A stretch of 64,000 bases of DNA from Cognaticolwellia mytili (GTDB lineage: Bacteria > Pseudomonadota > Gammaproteobacteria > Enterobacterales > Alteromonadaceae): contig NZ_NBOF01000007.1 of NCBI RefSeq assembly GCF_002104475.1, positions 62,001 to 126,000 on the forward strand, in the 5' to 3' direction. Of the stretch, positions 45,584-55,475 are shown piece after piece (position 1 is the stretch's first letter; each line of letters opens with the position of its first letter). Under the pieces are notes generated by a model. That model was given only the letters and a program-made list of their open reading frames with translations, made no database searches and was not told where the DNA came from. The translations under genes and the position numbers were made by a program.

Positions 45584-47626
45584 ATGACAAATCCATTGTT
45601 ACAAAACACCCAACTTCCGCAATTTTCTAAAATCAAACCAGAACATATTAAGCCTGCAGTTGAAGAAGCTATAGCAAACTGTAAAACAGCTATTGCTGAT
45701 GTGCTTGCTAGCAACATTCAGTTTACTTGGGAAAACTTAGTTACACCTATTGATGAAGTTGATGACGTATTAGGTAAACTTTGGTCTCCGGTTTCACATA
45801 TGAATTCAGTGGTCAATAGTGATGAGCTGCGTGAAGCTTATGAATCATGTTTACCACTTTTATCTGAATACGGTACTTTTGTTGGTCAGCATTCCGGGTT
45901 ATTTGCTGCCTACCAACAATTGAGTGAAAGTAATGAATTTAAAGAATTAACGACTGCTCAACAAAAAGTTATCACCAACGCCTTAAGAGATTTCAAATTA
46001 TCAGGTATTGCACTTAACGAGCAAGACCAAAAACGTTACGGTGAAATTGCCACACGCTTATCCGATTTAAGCTCTACATTTGGTAATAACTTACTTGATG
46101 CCACTGAAGCCTTTAGCGTCAATGTAACAGATGAAGCTGAATTATCTGGCTTGCCAGAAAGCGCTAAAGAAGCAGCAAAAGCATTGGCACAATCACAAGA
46201 GAAATCAGGCTGGTTATTTACCTTAGATATTCCAAGCTACTTACCGGTAATGACTTATAGCGACAATAGCGAATTACGTGAAAAAATGTATCGCGCCTTT
46301 GTTTCACGTGCTTCAGATATTGGTCCAAATGGTGGTGAATACGACAATAGCCCAATTATGGCTGAGCTATTGTCACTACGTCATGAGCTTGCTCAACTGC
46401 TAGGTTTTGATAACTTTGCAGAAAAGTCATTAGCAACAAAAATGGCCAACAATACTAGTGAGGTTATCGGCTTTTTAGAAAACCTTGCCGTAAAGTCTAA
46501 ATCACAAGGCCAGCAAGATTTAGCTGAAGTACGAGCTTTTGCTGAAGAGAAGTTTCAGCAAAGTGATTTACAAGCCTGGGATTTACCTTATTTCAGCGAA
46601 AAATTAAAGCAAGAACGCTACGCTATTTCTGATGAAGAACTACGCCCTTACTTCCCAGAAAACAAAGTTGTGGCGGGCTTACTTGAAGTTGTACATCGTT
46701 TATTCGGCTTAAATATTACCGAACGACAAGACATAGACACCTGGCATAAAGATGTAAAATTCTTTGATGTTTTTGATAAAAACCAGCAATTGCGCGGTAG
46801 CTTTTATCTAGATTTATACGCTCGTTCAAAGAAACGTGGCGGTGCATGGATGGATGATTGTGTTGGCCGACGCGAGCTAAGCAATGGCGACATTCAATAT
46901 CCTGTTGCCTACTTAACCTGTAACTTTAACGGCCCTGTTGGTGATAAACCGGCATTATTCACTCACGATGAAGTCGTTACCCTATTTCATGAATTTGGTC
47001 ATGGTATTCACCACATGCTAACGCAAATAAACGCTGCGGGTGTTTCGGGTATTAACGGCGTGCCATGGGACGCTGTTGAATTACCAAGCCAATTTTTAGA
47101 AAATTGGTGCTGGCAGCCAGAAGCACTGGCTTTTATTTCTGGTCATTACCAAACAGGTGAAGCATTACCGCAAGCCATGCTAGACAAAATGTTAGCGGCG
47201 AAAAATTTCCAATCTGCCATGCAAATGATCCGTCAACTTGAATTCAGCTTATTTGATTTCAAAATGCATGCGCAATATTCACCAGAAAAAGGCGACGAAA
47301 TTCAACAAGTACTCAACCAAGTACGCGATGATTATTCAGTAGTAAAAGCGCCAGAATTTAACCGCTTTCAGCATAGCTTTGGCCATATATTTGGTGGCGG
47401 TTATTCAGCTGGTTACTACAGCTACAAATGGGCTGAAGTGTTATCAAGTGATGCTTTTTCTCGCTTTGAAGACGAAGGTATATTCAATCAACAAGTTGGC
47501 AACGACTTTTTAACTAACGTGTTAGAAATGGGTGGTTCAAAAGAGCCAAGCGAACTTTTCAAAGCCTTTAGAGGCCGCGAACCAGAAATTGATGCATTAT
47601 TACGCCACAGCGGTATCACAGGATAA
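45584..47626 (+). CDS. prlC: Oligopeptidase A (M3A)
   Basis: The 680-residue cytosolic zinc peptidase carries HEFGH in TLFHEFGHGIHHML, with further family segments RSKKRGGAWMDDC and FGHIFGGGYSAGYYSYKWAEV. It degrades peptides released from other proteases and cleaved signal peptides. Length matches E. coli PrlC (680). It heads an operon with the glycosylase-like gene (5-base gap) and rsmJ, an order like the prlC-rsmJ pair of enterics. Confidence 0.96.
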   Translation: MTNPLLQNTQLPQFSKIKPEHIKPAVEEAIANCKTAIADVLASNIQFTWENLVTPIDEVDDVLGKLWSPVSHMNSVVNSDELREAYESCLPLLSEYGTFVGQHSGLFAAYQQLSESNEFKELTTAQQKVITNALRDFKLSGIALNEQDQKRYGEIATRLSDLSSTFGNNLLDATEAFSVNVTDEAELSGLPESAKEAAKALAQSQEKSGWLFTLDIPSYLPVMTYSDNSELREKMYRAFVSRASDIGPNGGEYDNSPIMAELLSLRHELAQLLGFDNFAEKSLATKMANNTSEVIGFLENLAVKSKSQGQQDLAEVRAFAEEKFQQSDLQAWDLPYFSEKLKQERYAISDEELRPYFPENKVVAGLLEVVHRLFGLNITERQDIDTWHKDVKFFDVFDKNQQLRGSFYLDLYARSKKRGGAWMDDCVGRRELSNGDIQYPVAYLTCNFNGPVGDKPALFTHDEVVTLFHEFGHGIHHMLTQINAAGVSGINGVPWDAVELPSQFLENWCWQPEALAFISGHYQTGEALPQAMLDKMLAAKNFQSAMQMIRQLEFSLFDFKMHAQYSPEKGDEIQQVLNQVRDDYSVVKAPEFNRFQHSFGHIFGGGYSAGYYSYKWAEVLSSDAFSRFEDEGIFNQQVGNDFLTNVLEMGGSKEPSELFKAFRGREPEIDALLRHSGITG

Positions 47627-47631
47627 TATTG

Positions 47632-48345
47632 ATGGCTTTAGAAAAGGTTGATGACATTTATCAACGCGCCGCTGCTCGTAAAGGTGGCGTAGCGAAACTC
47701 AACTTGTTACTGGGTGAAGGCAAACAAGATCATTTGTTGCCCGAACTTGGCGACGATAGAATATTAGCGGAATTCACTAAAAAAATATTCCAGTCTGGTT
47801 TTGTGTGGCGCGTGGTAGAAAATAAATGGCCTAACTTTGAAGACAGCTTTTTCAATTTCAATATTGAAAAAATATTAATGATGCCAGAAGAAATGATGGA
47901 ACGTAAAGCTAGCGATCCGGCAATAATTCGTAACTTTAATAAAGTAAAAACCATTAAAGCTAACGGCCAAATGATATTTGAGGAAAGCCAGAATGGTCAT
48001 AGCTTTGCTGAATTTATTGCCCAATGGCCAAGCGATAACATTATTGGTTTATGGGCGCACTTGAAAAAGCACGGACAACGCCTTGGCGGTAATACTGGCC
48101 CTTATGCCTTAAGAACTTTGGGTAAAGACACCTTTATTTTAAGCCGCGATGTTGAAGCCTACTTCCGTGCCCATGATACTATCAGCGGTGGTATTCAAAC
48201 TAAATCTAGCTTATCAGCTATTCAAAATAGTTTTAATAGCTGGCAACAGCAATGTGACCTGTCACTCGGACAGTTAAGCCGCCTTATTGCCTATGCTACT
48301 GGTGATAACTATGTTCATGTAGAAGAAATTGCTAATGATAAATAA
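47632..48345 (+). CDS. DNA-3-methyladenine glycosylase I-like protein
   Basis: The 237-residue protein resembles the Tag family (segments [40 protein letters not shown] and the later helices). The N-terminal and C-terminal Cys/His zinc ligands of E. coli Tag are not visible, so it is a divergent or zinc-free branch. ATG 47632 is used; a TTG at 47629 adds one residue only. It is translationally linked to prlC (5 bases) and overlaps rsmJ by 11 bases. Substrate is unproven. Confidence 0.8.
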   Translation: MALEKVDDIYQRAAARKGGVAKLNLLLGEGKQDHLLPELGDDRILAEFTKKIFQSGFVWRVVENKWPNFEDSFFNFNIEKILMMPEEMMERKASDPAIIRNFNKVKTIKANGQMIFEESQNGHSFAEFIAQWPSDNIIGLWAHLKKHGQRLGGNTGPYALRTLGKDTFILSRDVEAYFRAHDTISGGIQTKSSLSAIQNSFNSWQQQCDLSLGQLSRLIAYATGDNYVHVEEIANDK

Positions 48346-49126
48346 TATTGCCGTTGCCTATGTTGATTCCGTTGATACGGAAAAAGCTAAAAAAATAGCC
48401 AAACAATGGCAACTAAACTATATCGGCGATATTGCAGCAATCAAAAATCATCCCGAGCTGTTGTTTGCTTTGCAAGTGAATATGCAACGCTTAGAACTAA
48501 GTAAACTAGACGAGCCAAAATTAGGCGCAATTTGTGTAGATTTTGTTGATGGAGCAACCGCCCATCGTCGCAAATTTGGTGGTGGCCGTGGTCAAGACAT
48601 TGCCAAAGCTGTCGGCTTAAAACATGGTTTCACCCCTAACGTGCTCGATGCCACCGCAGGCTTAGGGCGAGACGCGTTTGTATTGGCCACTTTAGGCTGT
48701 AATGTCACCATGATGGAACGTATGCCCATTGTCGCGGCATTGCTTGAAGATGGCTTAGCAAGAGCAAAGCTAAGCACAGAAATTAATGATATTACCGACA
48801 GAATGAGTTTAATTAATTCTTCTTCTATCGAGAATATGAATTTAGCAATAGCGCCTGACGTTATTTACCTCGACCCTATGTATCCACACCGAGAAAAATC
48901 TGCCGCAGTTAAAAAAGAAATGCGCGTATTTCAATCGCTTGTCGGTGAGGATCTTGATGCCGATAACTTACTCGCGCCAGCTATAGCATTAGCCAAGTAT
49001 CGCGTAGTCGTAAAACGCCCAAGTTATGCCCCACCTTTAGACGGCAAGAAACCATCAACCAGTATTAACATGAAAAAGAACCGTTTTGATGTTTATGTTA
49101 ATCAAGCGATCCCAAAGAAAAGTTAA
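48335..49126 (+). CDS. rsmJ: 16S rRNA (guanine1516-N2)-methyltransferase
   Basis: The 263-residue methyltransferase has [19 protein letters not shown], the SAM motif [17 protein letters not shown] and the catalytic [23 protein letters not shown], all as in E. coli RsmJ. It modifies G1516 of 16S rRNA. ATG 48335 overlaps the end of the glycosylase-like gene, with AGAAGAAA upstream. Confidence 0.95.
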   Translation: MINNIAVAYVDSVDTEKAKKIAKQWQLNYIGDIAAIKNHPELLFALQVNMQRLELSKLDEPKLGAICVDFVDGATAHRRKFGGGRGQDIAKAVGLKHGFTPNVLDATAGLGRDAFVLATLGCNVTMMERMPIVAALLEDGLARAKLSTEINDITDRMSLINSSSIENMNLAIAPDVIYLDPMYPHREKSAAVKKEMRVFQSLVGEDLDADNLLAPAIALAKYRVVVKRPSYAPPLDGKKPSTSINMKKNRFDVYVNQAIPKKS

Positions 49127-49256
49127 TCACTTACCTGTATTACTTTATTAGCACTGGCAATAAAGTTGTCATATTAGTGTCATGCAACCGTAACCTAACT
49201 GTCACATAAAAACGTGAAAATTCAGCATCTTTTGAATGCGTTAGTGACAGGGTTGG

Positions 49257-51197
49257 ATGCCAGTGCGAGTTTCAAGTTTTTCAAAAATATCCGTGGTAGC
49301 GATCAGCCTATTTGCTATCGTTTTTTTGACGACTATGTATCATGTTGGCAATTCTTTAACGGCAAGCAAAGCGCACCTATCTAGTTATCAAAAACTTAAG
49401 TCAGCAACCACGGTAAACTTCTACCGCACGATTTCGCAGTATTTACAATCTGGTGATGCCGGGTTACTCACCCCTGCCCAACAACAATTAACCGATATTG
49501 ATGAGCTCGCTAAACAATTAAATTTGCAAAAATTGAGTAAAGATATTGCGCAAAAAACTGCAAAACTAAAAAATGATATTAAGACGAAATATCGTGCCTT
49601 AGGTAAACTCAGTGGTGATCCGTTAGCACTCATTCACAATGCTGAACAAAGCATGCTGTCCGTTAACCACGCCATTGCACAGTACGCTCAACAAAGCGTA
49701 AAAATCACTAGCGAAGAAAAAATTACTTACCTAGTCTTAGTACATAAAATTTCAGCGAGCTTGAATGAATTAATTAGCGCCCGAGAAAAGTATTTCTCAG
49801 GCAACCTAAACAATAAAGGCCGCATCAATACCATATCTAACGAACTAAACACCTTGACACAACAACTAAGCCGACTGCCAAGTTTAGCCATTTATGCGGA
49901 AGTAGATGAGGATGATTTTTTTGCTGACGAAGAAGATAGCGAAGACCTTGCTGATGAGGAAATTAGCGAAATTAATTCTCTAGCCGGCCGTTATATTAAC
50001 GAACTAGAGAATACCTTAGCACTTGGTGATAGCAACAAAGCTGGCATCAAACAGTTAATCAATGATGTCGCTGAACTTGAACAAATCATTCTCACAGGTG
50101 AAACTCATGTCATCGAAGAACAAGAAGCCTTAAATCAGCAATTAATGCAGGTTGTTAGCGCATTAACAACATTTTTAATCGTCTTCCTAGTCGCTAATTA
50201 CTGGCTACAAAGATCGGTTATTTTAAATCCTTTACGTAAGCTGCGTGACAGCTTCGTTGCTTTGGTTGAACAAGGAAAAGTAGATAACATTGAAGGCATT
50301 TCAGTAAAAACAGAACTAGGTGAAATTTCCTCTAGCTTTAATCAAATGGTCAATAAATTAGCCAACGATGATCGTCAAAAGTCACATCAATTAGATTTGG
50401 TTGCCAAAGCATTAAAAGCCATGGATAGCCAAGTAAAAAATATCTATCAATCCTCAACAAGTACCAGTGAGCATGTACAAGGTGCACGAGGTATTATGTC
50501 AGCGCTAGGGCAAGCAACGGAAACGGTGAATGACTTATCAAGCCAAGTGGTTGGCAATGCGCAAGCGACCCAACAGGCGATGGAAGCCAGTCAAAGTCGT
50601 GTTGTACAAGTGCTTGAAGCGAGTGAATCGACCAATATCGCTGCACAGCAAAGTAAAACGGCAATTACCTCACTATCACAATCGGTAAATAGCGTTACTA
50701 CTATTGTCGACGTTATTGCGGCTATTGCTGATCAAACAAACTTATTAGCGTTAAATGCAGCCATTGAAGCAGCACGAGCAGGTGAGCATGGCCGAGGCTT
50801 TTCGGTAGTGGCTGATGAAGTCAGACAACTAGCAGGTAAAACTCAGCAATCGCTACAACAAATCTCCGCCAAACTTGAGCAATTACAAAATGCGACTAAC
50901 TCTATACAAACGACAATTTTTGATATAGAGACCGCATCGACAAATCAACGAAGTATTGCTGATGAGCTGCAAAAAACAGCGATTGAAGTGACTGGGCAAG
51001 CCAAAGTTTCAGCTGAAGTGGCATTAAATACTTTAGAACAAATCACTTTACAGCGAAAACATTTCATTACCTTTGAAACCGCAATGACTAATGTCGACCA
51101 AGAAGTAAGTCAATCACAAAAGTTAGCAGAAACCATCGCATACGATGTCAACAATCATGTTTCAGGTATTAGTGAAACACTTAAGCACGCTAGTTAG
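49257..51197 (+). CDS. Methyl-accepting chemotaxis protein
   Basis: The 646-residue receptor has a first membrane helix at about 9-28 and a helical periplasmic domain to about 298. A second helix follows (about 299-316), then HAMP and a signalling domain with the tip [20 protein letters not shown]. The periplasmic domain has a strongly acidic patch (residues 216-238), which could bind cations or a basic ligand. Its sensor is all-helical and differs from the dCache receptor at 6608. It stands alone after the prlC operon. Confidence 0.9.
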   Translation: MPVRVSSFSKISVVAISLFAIVFLTTMYHVGNSLTASKAHLSSYQKLKSATTVNFYRTISQYLQSGDAGLLTPAQQQLTDIDELAKQLNLQKLSKDIAQKTAKLKNDIKTKYRALGKLSGDPLALIHNAEQSMLSVNHAIAQYAQQSVKITSEEKITYLVLVHKISASLNELISAREKYFSGNLNNKGRINTISNELNTLTQQLSRLPSLAIYAEVDEDDFFADEEDSEDLADEEISEINSLAGRYINELENTLALGDSNKAGIKQLINDVAELEQIILTGETHVIEEQEALNQQLMQVVSALTTFLIVFLVANYWLQRSVILNPLRKLRDSFVALVEQGKVDNIEGISVKTELGEISSSFNQMVNKLANDDRQKSHQLDLVAKALKAMDSQVKNIYQSSTSTSEHVQGARGIMSALGQATETVNDLSSQVVGNAQATQQAMEASQSRVVQVLEASESTNIAAQQSKTAITSLSQSVNSVTTIVDVIAAIADQTNLLALNAAIEAARAGEHGRGFSVVADEVRQLAGKTQQSLQQISAKLEQLQNATNSIQTTIFDIETASTNQRSIADELQKTAIEVTGQAKVSAEVALNTLEQITLQRKHFITFETAMTNVDQEVSQSQKLAETIAYDVNNHVSGISETLKHAS

Positions 51198-51310
51198 TTT
51201 TTCACACTGGGTCATCCATACGTTCAACTGAATTCATCACGATATAATTAATAGAAAAGTTGTTAGGCTAGTATCAATATGGCAGAATCTTTGGTGAAAC
51301 TAACGGGGGT

Positions 51311-51454
51311 ATGCGTGAATTTATCCATATTATCGATAGACCAAGAGCTACTTGTAAAGGTTGTGCTCATGCTGTAATGGCTTATGTAACGCCGTCAAAG
51401 CCTTTTCTTGTTTACCCCGTACTAACTAACACAACTAAAACGGAAATATTATGA
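51311..51454 (+). CDS. Small unrecognised ORF coupled to the peroxiredoxin gene
   Basis: This frame of 47 residues reads MREFIHIIDRPRATCKGC followed by AHAVMAYVTPSKPFLVYPV; it has a CxxC and looks like real protein. Its stop TGA overlaps the peroxiredoxin ATG (ATGA). The frame is open upstream to a stop at 51269 and includes GRIFGETNGG, so it may be the end of a decayed gene. The GGGGG just before ATG 51311 is too close to be a good ribosome site. It could be a short coupled gene or a remnant. Confidence 0.35.
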   Translation: MREFIHIIDRPRATCKGCAHAVMAYVTPSKPFLVYPVLTNTTKTEIL

Positions 51455-51924
51455 TCCAAGAAAACGTGGCAATGCCTGTTGGACAGCTGCAAGAATTAAA
51501 AAACGGTGAAATGATCACCCACAATACCGCTGAGTTTTTTGCTAATAAGAAAGTTGTTATGTTTGCCGTTCCCGGTGCTTTCACACCAACGTGTTCAGCA
51601 GCCCATTTACCTGGATATGTCGTGTCAGCTGACGAGCTAAAAGCAAAAGGTATAGATGCTATCATTTGTTTATCGGTTAACGATGCTTTTGTAATGGCAG
51701 CATGGGGCGAAGCACAAAATGCTGAAAACTTAATGATGTTAGCTGATGGCGATGGCAGCTATACCAAAGCACTCGGCTTAGAAATGGAAACGGCTGCATT
51801 TGGTGGCCTGCGCTCACAGCGTTATTCCATGATCATCGACAATGGTGTCGTTACCAATTTGAACGTTGAAAAGCCTAAAGAGTTTGAAGTCAGTAAAGCT
51901 GAAACGATACTAAATCAGTTATAA
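51451..51924 (+). CDS. Peroxiredoxin, Prx5-type
   Basis: The 157-residue thiol peroxidase has the peroxidatic Cys48 in PGAFTPTCSAAHLPGY and the downstream DAIICLSVNDAFVMAAWG, typical of the Prx5/AhpE-like redoxin group. It removes hydrogen peroxide and organic peroxides, using glutathione or thioredoxin. No glutaredoxin domain is fused. A terminator follows at 51944. The ferritin gene beyond it suggests a local theme of oxidative and iron stress, though the two are separate units. Confidence 0.93.
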   Translation: MIQENVAMPVGQLQELKNGEMITHNTAEFFANKKVVMFAVPGAFTPTCSAAHLPGYVVSADELKAKGIDAIICLSVNDAFVMAAWGEAQNAENLMMLADGDGSYTKALGLEMETAAFGGLRSQRYSMIIDNGVVTNLNVEKPKEFEVSKAETILNQL

Positions 51925-51943
51925 ATTTTTGTTAAAGCTATCT

Positions 51944-51966
51944 AGGGAGTATATGCTCCCTTTTGA
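51944..51966 (+). terminator. Intrinsic terminator of the peroxiredoxin gene
   Basis: AGGGAG-TATATG-CTCCCT is followed by TTTTG. The stem is six base pairs and the T tail is short. Confidence 0.7.
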
Positions 51967-52165
51967 TTATTACGCTCATTTCATAGCCATGTTTAATCAC
52001 TCACAGGCAATTAAATAGTTAAAAAAATATAAATAAAAACAATTCGCGTTTTCTCGCAGCCCTTGTTTTATAAGGGATTTTGTAATTTATGATTTGAATA
52101 TGGATAAATAATCACGCATACTGCGCAAATAATTTATGTGATAAAACGCACAACGGAGCAGCACA

Positions 52166-52699
52166 ATGTTAAAACCTGAAATGGTTAAGCAATTAAACAA
52201 ACAAATTAACTTAGAGTTTTATTCTTCTAACTTGTACTTACAAATGAGTGCATGGTGTGAAGAAAAAGGTTTTGAAGGTGCAGCTATGTTCATGCGTAAG
52301 CATGCTGCAGAAGAAATGGATCACATGACACGTCTATTTACTTACGTGAGTGAAACTGGTGCACTACCAATTCTAGGTAGCATTGATGCGCCACCACATG
52401 AGTTTGAATCATTAGCTGATGTATTTGAGAAAACCTATCAGCATGAGTGTGAAATAACTGAGCACATTAATAGCTTGGCACACCAAGCATTTACTAATCA
52501 GGACTATTCTACTTTTAACTTTTTACAATGGTATGTTGCTGAACAGCACGAAGAAGAAACCTTGTTTAAGAGTGTTCTAGATAAAATCAACTTGGTTGGA
52601 CACGATGGCCATGCGCTATTTTTTGTTGATAAAGATTTAGCAGAAATGGCAAAAGTCGGTAGCGGTGGCAGCATTATGACCGATGTAGCAGCTCAATAA
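52166..52699 (+). CDS. ftnA: Non-haem ferritin
   Basis: The 177-residue protein has the ferritin four-helix pattern. Ferroxidase residues are Glu17 (INLEFYSS), Glu50 and His53 (AAEEMDHM), plus the later Glu in [11 protein letters not shown] and [10 protein letters not shown]. It oxidises and stores iron as a 24-mer. GGAG lies nine bases before the ATG. Length is slightly above E. coli FtnA (165). No clear Fur box was found by eye. Confidence 0.95.
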   Translation: MLKPEMVKQLNKQINLEFYSSNLYLQMSAWCEEKGFEGAAMFMRKHAAEEMDHMTRLFTYVSETGALPILGSIDAPPHEFESLADVFEKTYQHECEITEHINSLAHQAFTNQDYSTFNFLQWYVAEQHEEETLFKSVLDKINLVGHDGHALFFVDKDLAEMAKVGSGGSIMTDVAAQ

Positions 52700-52743
52700 A
52701 ATTCGTTCTGTTGAACATCAACGCTTTGTCACATCCATGTGAT

Positions 52744-52768
52744 CGCGTCATACCGTTCATCCTGAACA
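52744..52768 (-). repeat. Terminator-linked repeat, copy 4
   Basis: On the minus strand, the T tail of the neighbouring terminator runs into ATGTTCAGGATGAACGGTATGACGCG, nearly identical to 21579-21603. Confidence 0.75.
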
Positions 52769-52770
52769 TA

Positions 52771-52805
52771 AAAAAGGCTTGCCGGGATCAGCTGCAAGCC
52801 TTTTT
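52771..52805. terminator. Bidirectional terminator between ftnA and the acidic lipoprotein gene
   Basis: AAAAAGGCTTGC and GCAAGCCTTTTT form a 12-bp stem with an 11-base loop and A/T runs on both sides, so it can serve both convergent genes. Confidence 0.92.
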
Positions 52806-52848
52806 CATTTCTACCAAAAAGTTAACGCTGATAATTAGCGCTTAATAT

Positions 52849-54369
52849 TTACTCATCTTCTGTTTGTTTAATCATCTCAATGCGATAGCCTGTTGGCGAG
52901 TCGGCATCATCTTCGACCACTAAAAACAGTTCATCTGACTCTTCGTCCAGAATCATTTCAAAACTTGATAATATAATTTCACTGCTATCAACTTCTGCAA
53001 TAGCAAAGACTCGATAAGTATTGTTCTGCAAATTAAGAGACTCAGGCTGGGTATACACCGCATTACGATTATATAAAGCCGTTTCTATGGTTTCGTCGCT
53101 ACGTACGAAGTAAAACGTTACTAGATTAAAATCATCATTATCAACTAAGTTAACCATAGTGATTTGATGATCATAAATACTTTCACGGGTGCTGTTATCA
53201 ACAACTAGTGAATGAATTGTCACTTCAATTTCATCAACAATACCGTCATCGTTTTCATCAACGTCACCATCGCCATCATGGTCAACGTCTTCTTCATTTA
53301 AGTAGAAAAATATCGTTTTGTTAGTATTCTCTGCCAAACCTAATAGATGGTTACTTAGCAACGGCTCAGACGTATTAGGAATTAATAAGTCTAAACTATA
53401 GTCTCCTTTTTCCATTTCTTGTGTTGCACTATAAGTACCACGTTCTAAATTGCTAATCTCTGATTCTTCATCAACACCATTAATATACACGTCAAAAGTA
53501 CCTGTATAGTTAGGAATTAATTCATGCGCTTTAATTGCATTGTAAGCACGAAACTTTGCTTCAGAATCTGTATCTAAATATTCGGTAATTGACGAGTTCG
53601 ACATTTGATCCATTGCATAAGCTGAAGTGCCTGAGCCAGTATTTTCACGTACTATCATCACATACTGTGACGGGTAGGCGTAATCAATATCATCTGAAGT
53701 AAATAGCACCTCTTCTGTACCTGATTTGGTGATATAGAAAATATAGTTATCTTGATCAAATTTTTGATTGTCAGATAATTGCTTATAGCTGTAGTTACCA
53801 ACTAATAATGCTTCATTAAAAGTTTCATCTGACTCCGACATATAAACATCAACACCCTCTGAATCAGGATGTAAATTTAACACTCGTAAGTTAAATAAGT
53901 CGTTATCTTCGTCTTCATCATCATCTAATACTGCAATACTGTAAGTTTCAACTTGTGGTGACGTTACATCATCAATTAACACTAAAAGTTGAATGGTATC
54001 TGTCGATACGTTAATTTCCCCTTCGGCAATAAGCTCTAAGTCATCACGGTCAGCACTATCTTCATCTTGCCAGCCCATTTCATAAAAATAGCTATCAGTA
54101 TCAATTTCAAAATTACTCAACGACTTTGTATATTCAACACCGTTAAACGTAACTTCAAAATTTTCATCGTCGTCGTTATCGTCTGACTCAAGGTCTTCAT
54201 CAATGGTGAGAATTATTTCAGGGGCATTTTTCGAACTATTGTAAAACTTCACATAACCAACATTCGAGCTGTCATCGCTTCCACCACAGCTAATTAGCCC
54301 AATAGCAGATGCAAGTAAAAGTACTTTTGAAGAAGATATGTATGAAAATACGCAGGATTTAGAGCTCAT
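52849..54369 (-). CDS. Acidic lipoprotein with calcium-binding repeat (DUF4397-like)
   Basis: The protein of 506 residues has a lipoprotein signal (LLLASAIGLISC, followed by GGSDDSS) and a very acidic beta-rich body. Segments such as GYVKFYNSSKNAPEIILTID and NLRVLNLHPDSEGVDVYM recall DUF4397 repeats. A DHDGDGDVDENDDGIVDE stretch resembles thrombospondin type 3 or dockerin-like calcium sites. ATG 54369 is chosen because GGA lies seven bases upstream; ATG 54381 has no ribosome site. It is likely surface- or periplasm-facing; function unknown. Confidence 0.75.
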   Translation of the reverse strand: MSSKSCVFSYISSSKVLLLASAIGLISCGGSDDSSNVGYVKFYNSSKNAPEIILTIDEDLESDDNDDDENFEVTFNGVEYTKSLSNFEIDTDSYFYEMGWQDEDSADRDDLELIAEGEINVSTDTIQLLVLIDDVTSPQVETYSIAVLDDDEDEDNDLFNLRVLNLHPDSEGVDVYMSESDETFNEALLVGNYSYKQLSDNQKFDQDNYIFYITKSGTEEVLFTSDDIDYAYPSQYVMIVRENTGSGTSAYAMDQMSNSSITEYLDTDSEAKFRAYNAIKAHELIPNYTGTFDVYINGVDEESEISNLERGTYSATQEMEKGDYSLDLLIPNTSEPLLSNHLLGLAENTNKTIFFYLNEEDVDHDGDGDVDENDDGIVDEIEVTIHSLVVDNSTRESIYDHQITMVNLVDNDDFNLVTFYFVRSDETIETALYNRNAVYTQPESLNLQNNTYRVFAIAEVDSSEIILSSFEMILDEESDELFLVVEDDADSPTGYRIEMIKQTEDE

Positions 54370-54381
54370 ATTTTTTTCCAT

Positions 54382-54704
54382 TAAAATTAATTGCCATCAC
54401 TGCACAGAGTATACTGGCAGCTAACCAATGCTCCCGGCCAATAATATGGCCGAATTAGCATGTTGTAGAGCAGAGTTTTATGGATAAGTTCTCCTATTGT
54501 TCTCATCTTTGCACTTCTTTACTTAATTATACTTTTCCTGACAGAACTCATTAATAAAGGGATTAAGAAAACATATAAAATAATGTAGATAACACGTTGT
54601 GAAAAAGGCGAAAGATAATATCAGAAGTTTTAATGCAAAAGAGTTAGCCATGAAGAGTTGAGTTTAAAAACAAAAATAAGGTTTTGTGGATGTATTAAAA
54701 TGAA
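54382..54704. other. Non-coding gap, one hairpin
   Basis: No gene is visible between the lipoprotein gene and the cytochrome b561 terminator. CGGCCA-ATAATA-TGGCCG at 54435-54452 forms a small hairpin without a T tail. The rest holds no recognised signal. Confidence 0.4.
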
Positions 54705-54742
54705 AAATGAGTGGCAAAAAAATTTCTTTCTGCCACTCATTA
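54705..54742 (-). terminator. Intrinsic terminator of the cytochrome b561 gene
   Basis: ATGAGTGGCA and TGCCACTCAT form a 10-bp stem around a 14-base loop; on the minus strand TTTTTCATTTT follows. Confidence 0.8.
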
Positions 54743-54774
54743 CCAGAGTTTACTTAGGAGTTGTTAATATTTAA

Positions 54775-55323
54775 TTACTTCAAAGAAAACATACGAGTAA
54801 TGGTTTCATCTTTATCAATTAAATGATGTTTTAATGCGCCAACAATATGTAAAACGATCGCAGCGATTACAAAATAGGTAATTAAGCCGTGAATTTCGTG
54901 CCCTAAACCGCCAACAGCACCATTTAATGCAACAGTTTCACCAGCAGCGTCTAGTGTTTCAGTAATCAGCTCTAAACCGAAAAGACTTAAACCATGACCA
55001 CCACCAATCGACATCATCAAACCTGACAACGGGTAAAGTACCGTAGAAATAATGAGTATCCAGTGAATAGCTTTGGCAATAGTGTGCTGTGCTTTGTTCA
55101 TTGCGCCAACAGCGCTTGGCCAGCCTTTCTTAACTCGCCATAAAACGCGTACCAGTGCTAATACAAATATAATAGCACCAAACGACTTATGTAGATCATA
55201 CAAAGCAAATATTTCAAATTCACTCATGATGATACCAACGGCTAGTAATGAAATCATACCCAAGGCAATGATAATGTGTAGTAGTTTAGTTGTACCCGAC
55301 AAGGTTGCATGTGTATCGTTCAC
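54775..55323 (-). CDS. Cytochrome b561
   Basis: The 182-residue protein has four membrane helices and paired His ligands (LLHIIIALG, YDLHKSFGAI, AIHWILIIST and HEIHGLITYF/LHIVGALKHH). It matches the CybB family of di-haem b-type cytochromes, which pass electrons between quinones and periplasmic or superoxide partners. The start is GTG 55323 with GGAGGG nine bases before it. A glycine-rich periplasmic loop is somewhat longer than in E. coli CybB. Confidence 0.9.
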   Translation of the reverse strand: MNDTHATLSGTTKLLHIIIALGMISLLAVGIIMSEFEIFALYDLHKSFGAIIFVLALVRVLWRVKKGWPSAVGAMNKAQHTIAKAIHWILIISTVLYPLSGLMMSIGGGHGLSLFGLELITETLDAAGETVALNGAVGGLGHEIHGLITYFVIAAIVLHIVGALKHHLIDKDETITRMFSLK

Positions 55324-55475
55324 GGTAAATTCCCTCCAGAATTCTAATTTAAAGCCATTATAACAAGATAAAGGTTAAGTTCAGGTTAAAAAAGTTAGCG
55401 ACTTAACCTTGCTCGCGCTCATCAGCCTTCTCACGTATAATGCCGCCTTTTCAACGTATAAATTAGGTTATTCCC

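Noticed and set aside
54435-54452. CGGCCA hairpin as a terminator
   Set aside because: The six-base stem is not followed by a T run on either strand, and no adjoining gene ends there.
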